A DNA stretch of 48,625 nt. Origin: an uncultured Clostridia bacterium. Its GTDB lineage: Bacteria; Bacillota; Clostridia; TANB77; CAG-508. The DNA lies in the NCBI GenBank assembly GCA_934157205.1, contig CAKPHJ010000008.1, positions 1 to 48,625 of the forward strand, in the 5' to 3' direction. The translations under genes were made by a program, and so were the position numbers. The stretch's first letter is position 1. The number at the start of each line of letters is the position of its first letter. Shown in pieces: positions 25,903 through 35,398 of this stretch. The notes under the pieces were generated by a model. It did not search any database. It was not told the origin of the DNA and was given only the letters and a program-made list of their open reading frames with translations.

Positions 25903-27339
25903 ATGTTTAAAACAATACAAATTAAAATTATATTAGTTTTTTTATTAGCAAGTATTATCATAGGAAGTGGACTTGCTATGTTTTATTTAGAAACAATAGA
26001 ACAGCTAAATGTTCAAATTTCTAATAATCAAATAAATTCATTAGAACAGGTACAACAATCTTTAACACAAATAAGTCAACAAACAAAATTAATTTCAATA
26101 ATTGCATTTGTATTAATTTTAATTGTTGTAATAGCAATATCAATAGTTTTATCTAAATTTGTAATATATCCTATTAATAAATTAATAAAAAGTGCAGAAA
26201 AAATAACAGAGGAAGATAAAAAAATAAAAAAAGCTAAATTTAAAAGTGAAACATATGATTTAGAAAATATAATAAATGAAATGACAACAGAATTAAAAGA
26301 AAATTTAAGTGAGGTTTCAACTCAAAAAAATCAAATAGAAACCATATTGTTACATATGACAGATGGAATTATAGCATTTAATATGCAAGGAGAAATCATA
26401 TTAATAAATCCTGCTGCAAAAAAATTTCTAAGTATTAGACCTGAAGATAATACATTTGATGACATATTTTCAAAATTTAAATTAGATATAAATATGGAAA
26501 AAATAATTTATTTGGAAAATTGGACATCTACAGAACAAAGAATTCAAGTGGAAGATAGATATGTAAATGTATTTTTTGCACCATTTAAAAACGAAACAGA
26601 TAGACCAGATGGTGTTATAGCAGTAATACAAGACATTACTGAACATGTAAAATTAGATAACATGCAAAAAGAATTTGTTGCAGATGTATCTCATGAATTA
26701 AAAACTCCAATAACATCAATTATGGGGTATGCAGATACATTATTAGAAGGTGAATATGATAAAGAAACACAAGAAAAATTTTTAAATGTTATAGCTGTTG
26801 AAGCGAGAAGAATGGCAAAGTTGGTCACAGATTTATTAACTCTTTCAAGATATGACAGTAATAAAAAGAAAACGCAAAAAGAATCATTTGATTTAGGAGA
26901 ATTGGTAAAAAAATGTCAGGACAAGCTTGCAATAGAAATAAAAAAGAAAAATCATACTGTAAATTGTTTTGTTACTGCAGATGTACCACCAGTATATGCT
27001 GATAAAAGTGAAATTGAAAGAGTTGTTTTAAATATTTTATCAAATAGTATAAAATACACAAAAGATGGTGGAGAAATAAAAATATATGTAGGTTTTGTTT
27101 ATAATGATGCATATATAAAAATTTTTGACAATGGAATTGGAATTCCTGAAGAAGACTTAAATAGAATATTTGAAAGATTTTATCGTGTAGATAAGGCACG
27201 TACTAGAGAAATGGGAGGAACAGGACTAGGGCTTTCTATTGCAAAAGAAATTTTAGATAAAAATGGTGGAAGTATAGATATTAAAAGTGTTGTAGGACAA
27301 GGAACAGAAGTTGTTGTTAGAGTACCAACTAAAGGATAA
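25903..27339 (+). CDS. WalK/PhoR-like sensor histidine kinase
   Basis: This 478-aa protein has two TM helices (about 7-27 and 64-87) with a short extracellular loop, a HAMP domain (about 88-140), a PAS domain (about 145-240), and HisKA with the phosphorylated His264 in FVADVSHELKTPITSIMGY. The HATPase domain has N box LNILSNSIKYTKDG, G1 IFDNGIGIP, F box RIFERFYRVD and G2 GGTGLGLSI. It resembles cell-wall stress kinases WalK or PhoR. No response regulator gene is adjacent. Position right after murG suggests it senses cell-wall state, an inference from context only. Confidence 0.88.
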   Translation: MFKTIQIKIILVFLLASIIIGSGLAMFYLETIEQLNVQISNNQINSLEQVQQSLTQISQQTKLISIIAFVLILIVVIAISIVLSKFVIYPINKLIKSAEKITEEDKKIKKAKFKSETYDLENIINEMTTELKENLSEVSTQKNQIETILLHMTDGIIAFNMQGEIILINPAAKKFLSIRPEDNTFDDIFSKFKLDINMEKIIYLENWTSTEQRIQVEDRYVNVFFAPFKNETDRPDGVIAVIQDITEHVKLDNMQKEFVADVSHELKTPITSIMGYADTLLEGEYDKETQEKFLNVIAVEARRMAKLVTDLLTLSRYDSNKKKTQKESFDLGELVKKCQDKLAIEIKKKNHTVNCFVTADVPPVYADKSEIERVVLNILSNSIKYTKDGGEIKIYVGFVYNDAYIKIFDNGIGIPEEDLNRIFERFYRVDKARTREMGGTGLGLSIAKEILDKNGGSIDIKSVVGQGTEVVVRVPTKG

Positions 27340-27419
27340 TTAACTATTGATAAAATAAAAAAAATAATGTATAATAAAAAAGGCATAAATTAGATAGCTA
27401 GAAAGGAAAGTGAGTTAAG

Positions 27420-28052
27420 TTGAGTTCAACTGCAAAAGAAATATTAGAATGGGCATATTGCATAATTATAGCATTAGTATTGGCTATGCTATTTAGGTAT
27501 TTTATAGGAACACCAACAATAGTAAAACAAATATCAATGTATCCAACATTAGTACAAGATGAAAGATTATGGCTTAATAGATGGGGTAGAACAACAAAAA
27601 AATTACCTAGTAGAGGTCAAATAATTACTTTTGAAGAACCAGCCAAAATAACATATTCAATTTCTGACATAGATACAAGTAATCCTATAGCAAAATACAA
27701 AAATAGAAAAGGACTATCATGGTTTATAGGTAATTTTCTAGAAATAGGAAAAAGAAGTTATATAAAAAGAGTAATAGCCTTACCAGGTGAACATGTAGAA
27801 ATAAAAGACGGAAAAGTTTATATAAATGGAGAAAAATTGGAAGAAAATTATTTACAACCAGGAGTAGAAACAGATGTTGTAGGAGTTGGATTTTCTGATT
27901 TTACAGTTCCAGAAAACTGTGTATTTGCCATGGGAGACAACAGAAACCATAGTACAGACTGTAGAGCTTTTGGATGTATTCCATTAGAAAAAATAGAAAG
28001 TACAGTTTCAATAAGAATATGGCCATTAAATAAATGGGGAAAAGTACAATAA
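27420..28052 (+). CDS. lepB: Signal peptidase I
   Basis: This 210-aa membrane-anchored protease has one N-terminal TM helix (about 12-29). The catalytic Ser39 is in QISMYPTL, the general-base Lys in SYIKRVIALPGEHVEI, and box D/E in MGDNRNHSTDCRAFG (here with Thr-Asp-Cys in place of the common Ser-Arg-Asp order). It removes signal peptides from exported proteins outside the membrane. The TTG start at 27420 follows GAAAGGAAAGTG. Confidence 0.93.
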   Translation: MSSTAKEILEWAYCIIIALVLAMLFRYFIGTPTIVKQISMYPTLVQDERLWLNRWGRTTKKLPSRGQIITFEEPAKITYSISDIDTSNPIAKYKNRKGLSWFIGNFLEIGKRSYIKRVIALPGEHVEIKDGKVYINGEKLEENYLQPGVETDVVGVGFSDFTVPENCVFAMGDNRNHSTDCRAFGCIPLEKIESTVSIRIWPLNKWGKVQ

Positions 28053-28065
28053 AATGGAGATATGA

Positions 28066-28956
28066 ATGTTTGAAAAAATATATGGAAATTACAAAATAAA
28101 AGAAACACTTACAAAGGCAGTTAAACAAAATACAGTTTCACATAGTTATTTATTTATAGGTAATAGTGGTATTGGCAAAAAAATGATTGCAAAAGAATTT
28201 AGCAAAATGCTTTTATGTATTCAAGAAGAAAAATATTGTGGTAAGTGTAAATCATGTATAGAGTTTGATTCAAATAATAACCCAGACTTTTTATTAATTG
28301 AACCAGATGGTAATAGTATTAAAATTGATCAAATAAGGTATTTGCAAAAGAAAATACAAGAAAAGCCAATAATATCATCTAAAAAAGTATATATAATAGA
28401 TTCTGCGGACAAAATGACTAAAGAAGCACAAAATTGTTTACTAAAAACACTAGAAGAGCCACCTTCTTTTGCAATACTAATATTAATAGGAAGCAATGAA
28501 AGTGATTTTTTACAAACAATAAAATCAAGATGCATGATATTACACTTTCAAAATATAGAAAACAAAGAAATAAAAGAATATCTTGAAATAAACTATGGAC
28601 TAACAAATATAAATGAAAATATATTAGAAACATTTCAAGGAAGTATAGGAAAAGCTATTTTTTTAAAGGACAAGCAAGAAGAATATAATAACATACAAAA
28701 ATTAATAGATGAACTTGAAAATAAAGATATAATTGATATTATAAAATTTGCAGAACCACTATATAAAGGCAAAGAAGAAATTTTAGAAATGTTAGATTAT
28801 ATTAATATTATATTACTAAAAAAAGCAAAAAATAACTACTTGTACGCAAATTGTATAGAAATTGTGGAAAATACAAAAAAAAGATTAGAACAAAATGCAA
28901 ATTATGATATGAGTATAGATAATATGTTATTTAACATATGGGAGGAAGTAAATTGA
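28066..28956 (+). CDS. holB: DNA polymerase III subunit delta-prime
   Basis: This 296-aa AAA+ clamp-loader subunit has GNSGIGKKMIAKEF (P-loop position), a zinc module with four Cys (CIQEEKYCGKCKSC), VYIIDSADKMTKEAQNCLLK and EEPPSFAILILIGS (sensor region), followed by the SRC motif (IKSRCMILHF). It loads the sliding clamp at the replisome. Its last codons overlap the start of ricT. The yaaT/ricT neighbour is the conserved partner in Firmicutes. Confidence 0.92.
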   Translation: MFEKIYGNYKIKETLTKAVKQNTVSHSYLFIGNSGIGKKMIAKEFSKMLLCIQEEKYCGKCKSCIEFDSNNNPDFLLIEPDGNSIKIDQIRYLQKKIQEKPIISSKKVYIIDSADKMTKEAQNCLLKTLEEPPSFAILILIGSNESDFLQTIKSRCMILHFQNIENKEIKEYLEINYGLTNINENILETFQGSIGKAIFLKDKQEEYNNIQKLIDELENKDIIDIIKFAEPLYKGKEEILEMLDYINIILLKKAKNNYLYANCIEIVENTKKRLEQNANYDMSIDNMLFNIWEEVN

Positions 28957-29879
28957 AAAATATAATAGGAGTAAGATTTAAAAAACTAGGCAAAATATAT
29001 TTTTTTAATCCCAAAGGATTAAAAGTAAAAAAAGGTGATAACGTAATAGTTGAAACAGCTCAAGGAGAAGAATTTGGCGAAGTAATGATACCAAACCGTA
29101 TTGTAGATGACGAAAAAATAATAGCGCCTTTAAAAAGAGTTATTAGAATAGCAAATTCTAGAGATATAAAACATAATGAAGAATGTAAAAGAAAAGAAAA
29201 AGATGCATTTAAAGTATGTCAAAAAAAGATAAAAGAACACAAATTAGATATGACATTAAGAGATGTAGAATTTAAATTTGATAATAGCAAAGTGTTATTT
29301 TATTTCACTGCAGATGGAAGAATTGATTTTAGAGATTTAGTTAAAGATTTAGCTTCAATTTATAAAAACAGAATAGAACTAAGACAAATAGGAGTTAGAG
29401 ATGAAGTAAAAAGAATAGGCGGAAATGGTGTATGTGGTAGAGAATTATGTTGTTGTAGTTTTTTAAGAGATTTTGAAACTGTTTCAATAAAAATGGCAAA
29501 AGAGCAAAATATTTCATTAAATCCTTCAAAACTATCTGGAAATTGTGGAAGATTAATGTGTTGCTTAAAATATGAAAGTGATGTATATGAAGAAAAATTA
29601 AAAAAATTACCACATATAGGAGCAATTGTTAAAACAGAAGATGGAGTAGGAGAAGTAGAATCTATAGAAACACTAAAAGAAGTATTAAAGGTAAAAATAA
29701 AAAATAATGATGGTGATGGATTTTTTTATAAAAAATATAAAGTTTCAGATATAAAAGTTATAAAAGATGTTCAACATGAAAAAATAGATGAAGAAGAATT
29801 AGAACATAAAAAAGAATTAGAAGAACTTGAAAAACTTGAAAAATTAGAAAAGCTTGAAAATCAAAAAAATAAGCATTAA
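28953..29879 (+). CDS. ricT: PSP1-domain protein RicT (YaaT)
   Basis: This 308-aa protein has a PSP1 domain in the second half and the cysteine cluster VCGRELCCCSFLRDF with later NCGRLMCCLKYE, which in B. subtilis RicT binds an iron-sulfur cluster with RicA and RicF. The complex promotes RNase Y mRNA processing and sporulation and biofilm development. The GGGAGG site overlaps an upstream ATG 28938, so TTG 28953 is the likely start. It shares TTGA with the holB stop. The C-terminus is a repetitive Lys/Glu/Leu tail (LEKLEKLEKLE). Confidence 0.92.
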   Translation: MKNIIGVRFKKLGKIYFFNPKGLKVKKGDNVIVETAQGEEFGEVMIPNRIVDDEKIIAPLKRVIRIANSRDIKHNEECKRKEKDAFKVCQKKIKEHKLDMTLRDVEFKFDNSKVLFYFTADGRIDFRDLVKDLASIYKNRIELRQIGVRDEVKRIGGNGVCGRELCCCSFLRDFETVSIKMAKEQNISLNPSKLSGNCGRLMCCLKYESDVYEEKLKKLPHIGAIVKTEDGVGEVESIETLKEVLKVKIKNNDGDGFFYKKYKVSDIKVIKDVQHEKIDEEELEHKKELEELEKLEKLEKLENQKNKH

Positions 29880-29897
29880 TTATAGGAGGTGAAAAAA

Positions 29898-30071
29898 ATG
29901 GCATATAAAATTACAGATAAATGTATATCATGTGGAGCATGTGCTGCAGAATGTCCAGTTGGGTGTATATCACAAGGTGAAACACAGTTTATAATAGATG
30001 AGTCTGCATGTATATCATGTGGTACTTGTGCTGGGGTTTGTCCTGTAGAAGCACCAATAGATAATAACTAA
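29898..30071 (+). CDS. 2[4Fe-4S] ferredoxin
   Basis: A 57-aa clostridial-type ferredoxin with two CxxCxxCxxxCP motifs (CISCGACAAECP and CISCGTCAGVCP). It is a soluble low-potential electron carrier and a natural partner for the pyruvate:ferredoxin oxidoreductase at 35399-38501. ATG 29898 is preceded by AGGAGGTG. The GTG within that site is rejected as a start. Confidence 0.95.
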   Translation: MAYKITDKCISCGACAAECPVGCISQGETQFIIDESACISCGTCAGVCPVEAPIDNN

Positions 30072-30114
30072 CAAAAGCAAAGTGAAAATTTTAATTTTCA
30101 CTTTGCTTTTGTTA
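30069..30114 (+). terminator. Perfect palindromic terminator after the ferredoxin
   Basis: A 46-nt perfect palindrome with AACAAAAGCAAAGTG on the left arm, mirrored as CACTTTGCTTTTGTT on the right, beginning at the ferredoxin stop codon. It can end transcription in either direction. Confidence 0.85.
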
Positions 30115-30232
30115 TCTTATAGGAAATTATAAGAAACTTTAAGTTTCACAACTCAAAGTGAAAATAGTATTTTATTTTTAAAGGAAAGTTTTCTAAATTT
30201 CGTATAATATAAAAATAAAAAGGGGAATTTTT

Positions 30233-33200
30233 ATGAAAAAAAAGATATTAAAATATTTGGCAATTACTGGTTTTGCTATATTAGTAATAATTACAATATG
30301 CAATATATATAATTGGATAGTTTGTGGAAAACAATCTATAAAAATAAATACATCAAGCAAAGCTTATACAAATAGTGATTTATATATAGCAATTACAGCA
30401 CAAAAAAATGGAGAAGAATTAGAATCAAAGAAAAAAATAAAATTAACTGATTCAAATGGCAAAAAAATAAAAAATGTAAATGTAAAATATGAAAATGACA
30501 ATGCAATATTAAGTATTCCTAAAGTTGATTCTGGAAATTATTATATAGAAGCAAAAGTATCAAGTAAAGCTGGTAAAGATACAGTAAAAAAAGGAATTTA
30601 CATAGAAAATTCAAATGAAGAAAATATAACAATTAATTTAGATAAAGGAATATACAAACCAGGTGATACTATAAATTATAGAGTTTTACTTACAAACAAA
30701 TATAACGACAAACCTATTAGTGAAGATGTAAATGTAAGTTTTTATGATGGAAATGACAATAAAGTATATAATGAAAATGTAAAATCTTCAGAATATGGAA
30801 TTATAAGTGGAAAATTCACATTAGCTGATGAAGTAAATAGTGGAACATATAGAATAGTTGTAAAAATAAACAATAATGAAACAACTAAACAATTTAAGGT
30901 GAATCCATATGTTACACCTAAATATGAAATAAATACAACATATGACAAAAAAGAATATCTAGTTGGAGATACTGCAAAAATAAATATTAATGCTAAATAT
31001 TTTTTTGGAGAAGTAGTTCCAAATGCAGATATTACAGTATACATAAATAATGAAAAATATAAAACAATAAAATTAGATGCACAAGGAAATGGACAAATAA
31101 GTTATGAAATAAAAGAAGCAAAAACATATAATGTTAAAATTGAAGCAGTAGATTCATCTAATTACTATGTGGAAGAATCAAGTAGTTTTGTAGCAGGAAC
31201 AGATAAATTTGAAGTAAAATTATTACCAGAATATGGTTCATTAATTTCAAATAAAACAAATAATATTTATGTATTTACAACTAAAAATGATGGAACACCT
31301 TTAAAAACATATGTTACAGTAACTTCAGATAATTTTACAAAACAAGTTGCTACAGATGAAAATGGTATTGGAAAATTTTCAATAGATATAGGTAATACAA
31401 ATAATGTTTATAGTAATTCAAGTAGTGAAAAAAGTAATAGTAGCACAAAAAAATTTAGTATAACTGCTCAAAAAGAAGATGAAAAAGACAATACTGTAAA
31501 AAAAGATTTTAAATTAGATATTGTAAAAAAAGATTTATTAATATCTACTGATAAAGTTAAATATGAGCAAGGAGAAGATATAAAAGTTTCAGTTTCTTCT
31601 ACTAAAGAAAAAACTAAAAATATATATTTCTTCAAAAACCAAAAATTAATAAAAATGTTAAGTACAGATTTAGAAGATACTTCAATAAATTTAGAAGACA
31701 CATATGGATTAATAGATATTTATGTAACAGAAGGAACTGAAAAACAAAGCAGTAATACAAATAATAAAGCTCAAGATTTTTATAATAATTATAAAAGAAC
31801 AATATTTATTAAACCATCAAAAAAATTGAATATAAATGTTAGCACAGATAAAAATGAATATAAACCAGGAGAAAATATATCAATTTCATTTAATACAACA
31901 AATGAAAATAATTCTGAAGTTGATTCGGCATTACTTGTAAGTATGCTAGATAATTCGGTTTTAAATTTGGCAAATAATGATTTGTCTATTGATAATATAA
32001 AAATGGCATTAAATGATATAAAATTTTCTGATGATTTAGATGCACAAACATTATATTCTTGTATTGTAAATGACACATCAGAACAAACAATGATGGCTTT
32101 ACTATTAAAGCAAAAAGATAAAAATGTAAATATTTCAGAAAACATAATAAATAATAAAGATAAAGAAGAGAAATCTGCATACAGATCAATTGTTTTAATG
32201 ATTTTAATTATAATAATAGTGCTAATATATTTATGTAGTAAATTTGGCATATTGAAAAAAGTTTTAATGCATGTAATAAATTTTGCTATTTATGGTATTA
32301 TTCTATTTGCATTAACTGCATATACATGTGATGAAATTTTAGGAATTAGTAGTAATTTATGGTGGATAATTGGTATAACTGTTGTAATAAGTTTAGCTAC
32401 ATATATTGGAATAGTATATAAACTAAATAAAAAAGTATTTAAAACGTCAATATCAATTATTATAACAGCTGTACTTGCATTAATATATGCCATATTAGTA
32501 GATGAAATGGATATATCAAATCTTCTTATTATATATATTATAGCTGTATTGGCATTAGTAATGGTTATTGTACAAAAAATAATTAAAAATAAAAATATTA
32601 ATTTATACGAAAAAATAAATAAAATAATTTTAAGTACTGTAAAATTTATAGGAGCTGTAATTTTATCATTAATTATAGTTACACAGTTAGATAAAAGATA
32701 TTATCTTGAATTAGAATTAATATTGCCTTTATTACTTATTTTTATATATATTTTTAATTATTTATTTAATAAAAAAATAAATTTAAATGATATAAAAAAT
32801 ATAAAAAAATCAAAAGATATAAAAATAGTAATAGCATTAGTAACAATAATTATTATTTTAGTTGGAATGTGGAGTTGGATTTATAAAGAATTATCACCTA
32901 CTAGCAAAAAAAATAAAAATTCACAAACAGACATAGGTATAGATAATGGATATACTACAGCTATACCAAAAAGAGGATTAAATCCTCAAAATTTAATAGG
33001 TCTAGATACTGATAGCTCAAGTAATGAAAGCAATGTAGGCAATAAAATCCAAAATATTTGGGAAGAATTTACAGATTCTTCACAATTAAGTGAAAATTCA
33101 ACAGAAAATAATACTGAAAATCAAAATGAACAACAAGAAGAAGTAGTTGATAAATTAAATGAAAAAGAAGAAAATGTTAGAAACATATTTTTAGAAAGTA

Positions 33201-35239
33201 TGTGTTTTGTGCCAGATTTGGTAACAACACAAGGAAAAGCAAATTTAGATTTAAAATTAAGTGATAATATAACAACATGGACAATTCAAACAGTAGGAAA
33301 TACAAAAGATGGGGAAATTGGATATAATGTATTAAATAATATAAAAGTTTTCAAAGAATTTTTTGTTGATTTTGAATTACCAAAAAATTTAACCCAAACA
33401 GATAATGTAAGTATACCTGTAACAGTATATAATTATACTGAAAATGAAATAGAAACAGTGCTTAAAGTACAAGAGGCAGATTGGTTTTCAGTAACTGATA
33501 AAACAGTAAATGTAAAAATACCAGCAAAAGCTTCAAAAATGGTATATATTCCAATTTCTATATTAAAAACAGGAAATAATAAATTTAGAGTAGAAGCTAC
33601 AAGTAATGAATTAACAGATATTATAGAAAAAGAATGTGAAGTATCACCAAAAGGATATAAAGTTTCTAAAGTTGCTTTGGCAGGTACTATTAACAAAAAA
33701 ACTTCAGATGATATATTAGTTTTAGACAATGCTTTAGAAAATACAGCGAAAGCAAAAGTAAAATTATATTCTACAGTAATGTCACAAACAGTTGAAGGAA
33801 TGGAAAAAATATTTAAAATGCCAACAGGCTGTTTTGAACAAGTTTCTTCAAGTTTATATCCAAATATTTTAGCATTAAAATATTTAGAAGATAATAAATT
33901 GTCTGATGAAAAAATAAAAGAAAAAGCTCTTTCATATATTTCTTCAGGATACCAAAAACTATTAACATATGAAGTTAAAGGTGAAAGCGGAGGATATTCA
34001 TTATATGGAAAATCTCCTGCAGAAACTGTTTTAACAGCATATGGATTAATGGAACTTACAGATTTAAGCCAAGTTTATAATGTAGATGATAATGTTACAA
34101 ATAAAATGAAAGAATTTTTATATAAAAATCAAAATTCAGATGGAACATTTAAAATTTCAAAAATGAGATATAGTACAGTTGCAAGAACTGGAGAAAATTT
34201 AGCATTAAATGCATATATTACATGGGCTTTATCTGAAAGTGATGCTAATGATGAAAGACTTAAAAGTTCAGTTGATTATTTAAAAGATAAATTAGACAAT
34301 GTAAATGATAATTATACATTAGCTTTAATAGCAAATACTTTGGCAAATGTTAAAGACAAAGAGCTAAACAATGTTTTGAAAAGGTTAGTAAATAATATTA
34401 AAATAGAAGATAAAATTGCTTACATAACTTCAGATATTAGTGACTACTATGGTTCTGCAGGAAATGTACAAAATATTCAAACAGTTGCATTAACATCTAT
34501 GGCTTTATCAAAAGGTAAATATAAACAAGATACAAATAAATTATTAATAAATTACTTAATAAGCAAAAAAGATATTAATGGAAATTGGTATAGTACACAA
34601 GCAACAATTTTATCATTAAAAGCTTTAAATACTAATAAAGAAAAAAATGGAATACAAAATCAAACTATAAAAGTAAAATTGAATTCAGATGAAAAAACAA
34701 TAGACATTAAAGAAAATGCTCTTGATTTATATGAACTTGATTTTGAAAATTTGAGCAAAGAAAATAAATTAGATATTGAGCTTGAAAATGGTTCACTTTA
34801 TTATGAAGTTATTGAAGAATACTATGTACCATATGAAGATGTGGATACAAAAAATGATAAAATAGATGTAAAAGTTCAATGTAATAATGAATTAAAAGTT
34901 AATGAAATATTAAATGCAAATATTAAATTAGTTAATAATAGTAAAAACTTAATTTCAAATGGAATGGTTAAAATTTCTATACCACAAGGGTTTACGGTAG
35001 TTGAAGATAGTTTAATGAAATTAGAAAAGAATGGAATAATAGAAAAGTATGAAATTTCTTATTCAGAAATAAATATTTATTTAAGAAATTTTGATGTAAG
35101 CCAAATTGTAGATTTAAATATATCATTTAGAGCTGGATACCCAGTAAAAGTAACAGGATTAGATGTTAAAGCATATGATTATTATAATCCAGAAATTGAA
35201 GGTAAATCATTACCATTAGAAATAAAAGTTAATAATTAA
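30233..35239 (+). CDS. Alpha-2-macroglobulin family protein with internal polytopic membrane domain
   Basis: A 1668-aa protein. Residues 8-28 form an N-terminal TM anchor. Residues about 35-640 are repeated beta-sandwich macroglobulin domains (LDKGIYKPGDTINYRVLL is a typical MG2 motif). Residues about 651-886 contain about eight TM helices, which is not usual for the family. Acidic linker then leads to the A2M domain (about 985-1150) and a thioester domain with PTGCFEQ: Cys1200, Glu1202 and Gln1203 keep the CxEQ thioester core. The rest is an alpha-toroid and receptor-like domains. Bacterial A2Ms trap proteases near the envelope and are often paired with PBP1C; none is adjacent here. No lipobox Cys is seen. 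Terminators flank it on both sides, so it is likely a single-gene unit. Confidence 0.85.
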   Translation: MKKKILKYLAITGFAILVIITICNIYNWIVCGKQSIKINTSSKAYTNSDLYIAITAQKNGEELESKKKIKLTDSNGKKIKNVNVKYENDNAILSIPKVDSGNYYIEAKVSSKAGKDTVKKGIYIENSNEENITINLDKGIYKPGDTINYRVLLTNKYNDKPISEDVNVSFYDGNDNKVYNENVKSSEYGIISGKFTLADEVNSGTYRIVVKINNNETTKQFKVNPYVTPKYEINTTYDKKEYLVGDTAKININAKYFFGEVVPNADITVYINNEKYKTIKLDAQGNGQISYEIKEAKTYNVKIEAVDSSNYYVEESSSFVAGTDKFEVKLLPEYGSLISNKTNNIYVFTTKNDGTPLKTYVTVTSDNFTKQVATDENGIGKFSIDIGNTNNVYSNSSSEKSNSSTKKFSITAQKEDEKDNTVKKDFKLDIVKKDLLISTDKVKYEQGEDIKVSVSSTKEKTKNIYFFKNQKLIKMLSTDLEDTSINLEDTYGLIDIYVTEGTEKQSSNTNNKAQDFYNNYKRTIFIKPSKKLNINVSTDKNEYKPGENISISFNTTNENNSEVDSALLVSMLDNSVLNLANNDLSIDNIKMALNDIKFSDDLDAQTLYSCIVNDTSEQTMMALLLKQKDKNVNISENIINNKDKEEKSAYRSIVLMILIIIIVLIYLCSKFGILKKVLMHVINFAIYGIILFALTAYTCDEILGISSNLWWIIGITVVISLATYIGIVYKLNKKVFKTSISIIITAVLALIYAILVDEMDISNLLIIYIIAVLALVMVIVQKIIKNKNINLYEKINKIILSTVKFIGAVILSLIIVTQLDKRYYLELELILPLLLIFIYIFNYLFNKKINLNDIKNIKKSKDIKIVIALVTIIIILVGMWSWIYKELSPTSKKNKNSQTDIGIDNGYTTAIPKRGLNPQNLIGLDTDSSSNESNVGNKIQNIWEEFTDSSQLSENSTENNTENQNEQQEEVVDKLNEKEENVRNIFLESMCFVPDLVTTQGKANLDLKLSDNITTWTIQTVGNTKDGEIGYNVLNNIKVFKEFFVDFELPKNLTQTDNVSIPVTVYNYTENEIETVLKVQEADWFSVTDKTVNVKIPAKASKMVYIPISILKTGNNKFRVEATSNELTDIIEKECEVSPKGYKVSKVALAGTINKKTSDDILVLDNALENTAKAKVKLYSTVMSQTVEGMEKIFKMPTGCFEQVSSSLYPNILALKYLEDNKLSDEKIKEKALSYISSGYQKLLTYEVKGESGGYSLYGKSPAETVLTAYGLMELTDLSQVYNVDDNVTNKMKEFLYKNQNSDGTFKISKMRYSTVARTGENLALNAYITWALSESDANDERLKSSVDYLKDKLDNVNDNYTLALIANTLANVKDKELNNVLKRLVNNIKIEDKIAYITSDISDYYGSAGNVQNIQTVALTSMALSKGKYKQDTNKLLINYLISKKDINGNWYSTQATILSLKALNTNKEKNGIQNQTIKVKLNSDEKTIDIKENALDLYELDFENLSKENKLDIELENGSLYYEVIEEYYVPYEDVDTKNDKIDVKVQCNNELKVNEILNANIKLVNNSKNLISNGMVKISIPQGFTVVEDSLMKLEKNGIIEKYEISYSEINIYLRNFDVSQIVDLNISFRAGYPVKVTGLDVKAYDYYNPEIEGKSLPLEIKVNN

Positions 35240-35244
35240 ACATA

Positions 35245-35286
35245 TTTCTATTATAGGAAGTTAAGAAAACTTTACTATAATAGAAA
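35245..35286 (+). repeat. Inverted repeat after the macroglobulin gene
   Basis: TTTCTATTATAG (35245-35256) pairs perfectly with CTATAATAGAAA (35275-35286), a 12-bp stem with an 18-nt loop. Related CTATAATAGAAA sequence precedes the dispersed repeat at 6657-6668, so it may belong to the same repeat family. Confidence 0.5.
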
Positions 35287-35331
35287 AAAGTAACCAAAAG
35301 GAGAAAATTACTCCAAATGGTTACTTTTTTT
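35284..35331 (+). terminator. Rho-independent terminator between convergent genes
   Basis: AAAAAAGTAACCA pairs with TGGTTACTTTTTT, with an inner GGAG/CTCC stem and a long T-run. It lies between the macroglobulin gene and the convergent por operon and can serve both strands. Confidence 0.8.
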
Positions 35332-35373
35332 ATATACTAGGAAAGTTTTCCAAATTTCCTAGTATATAAATAT

Positions 35374-35389
35374 ATTGCACAGAAATTTA
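35374..35389 (+). repeat. Dispersed repeat, partial copy
   Basis: TTGCACAGAAATTTAC shares the TTGCACAGAAATTT core with the copies at 6666 and 10433. It lies just beyond the por operon 3' end. Confidence 0.5.
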
Positions 35390-35398
35390 CAAAGCTAA

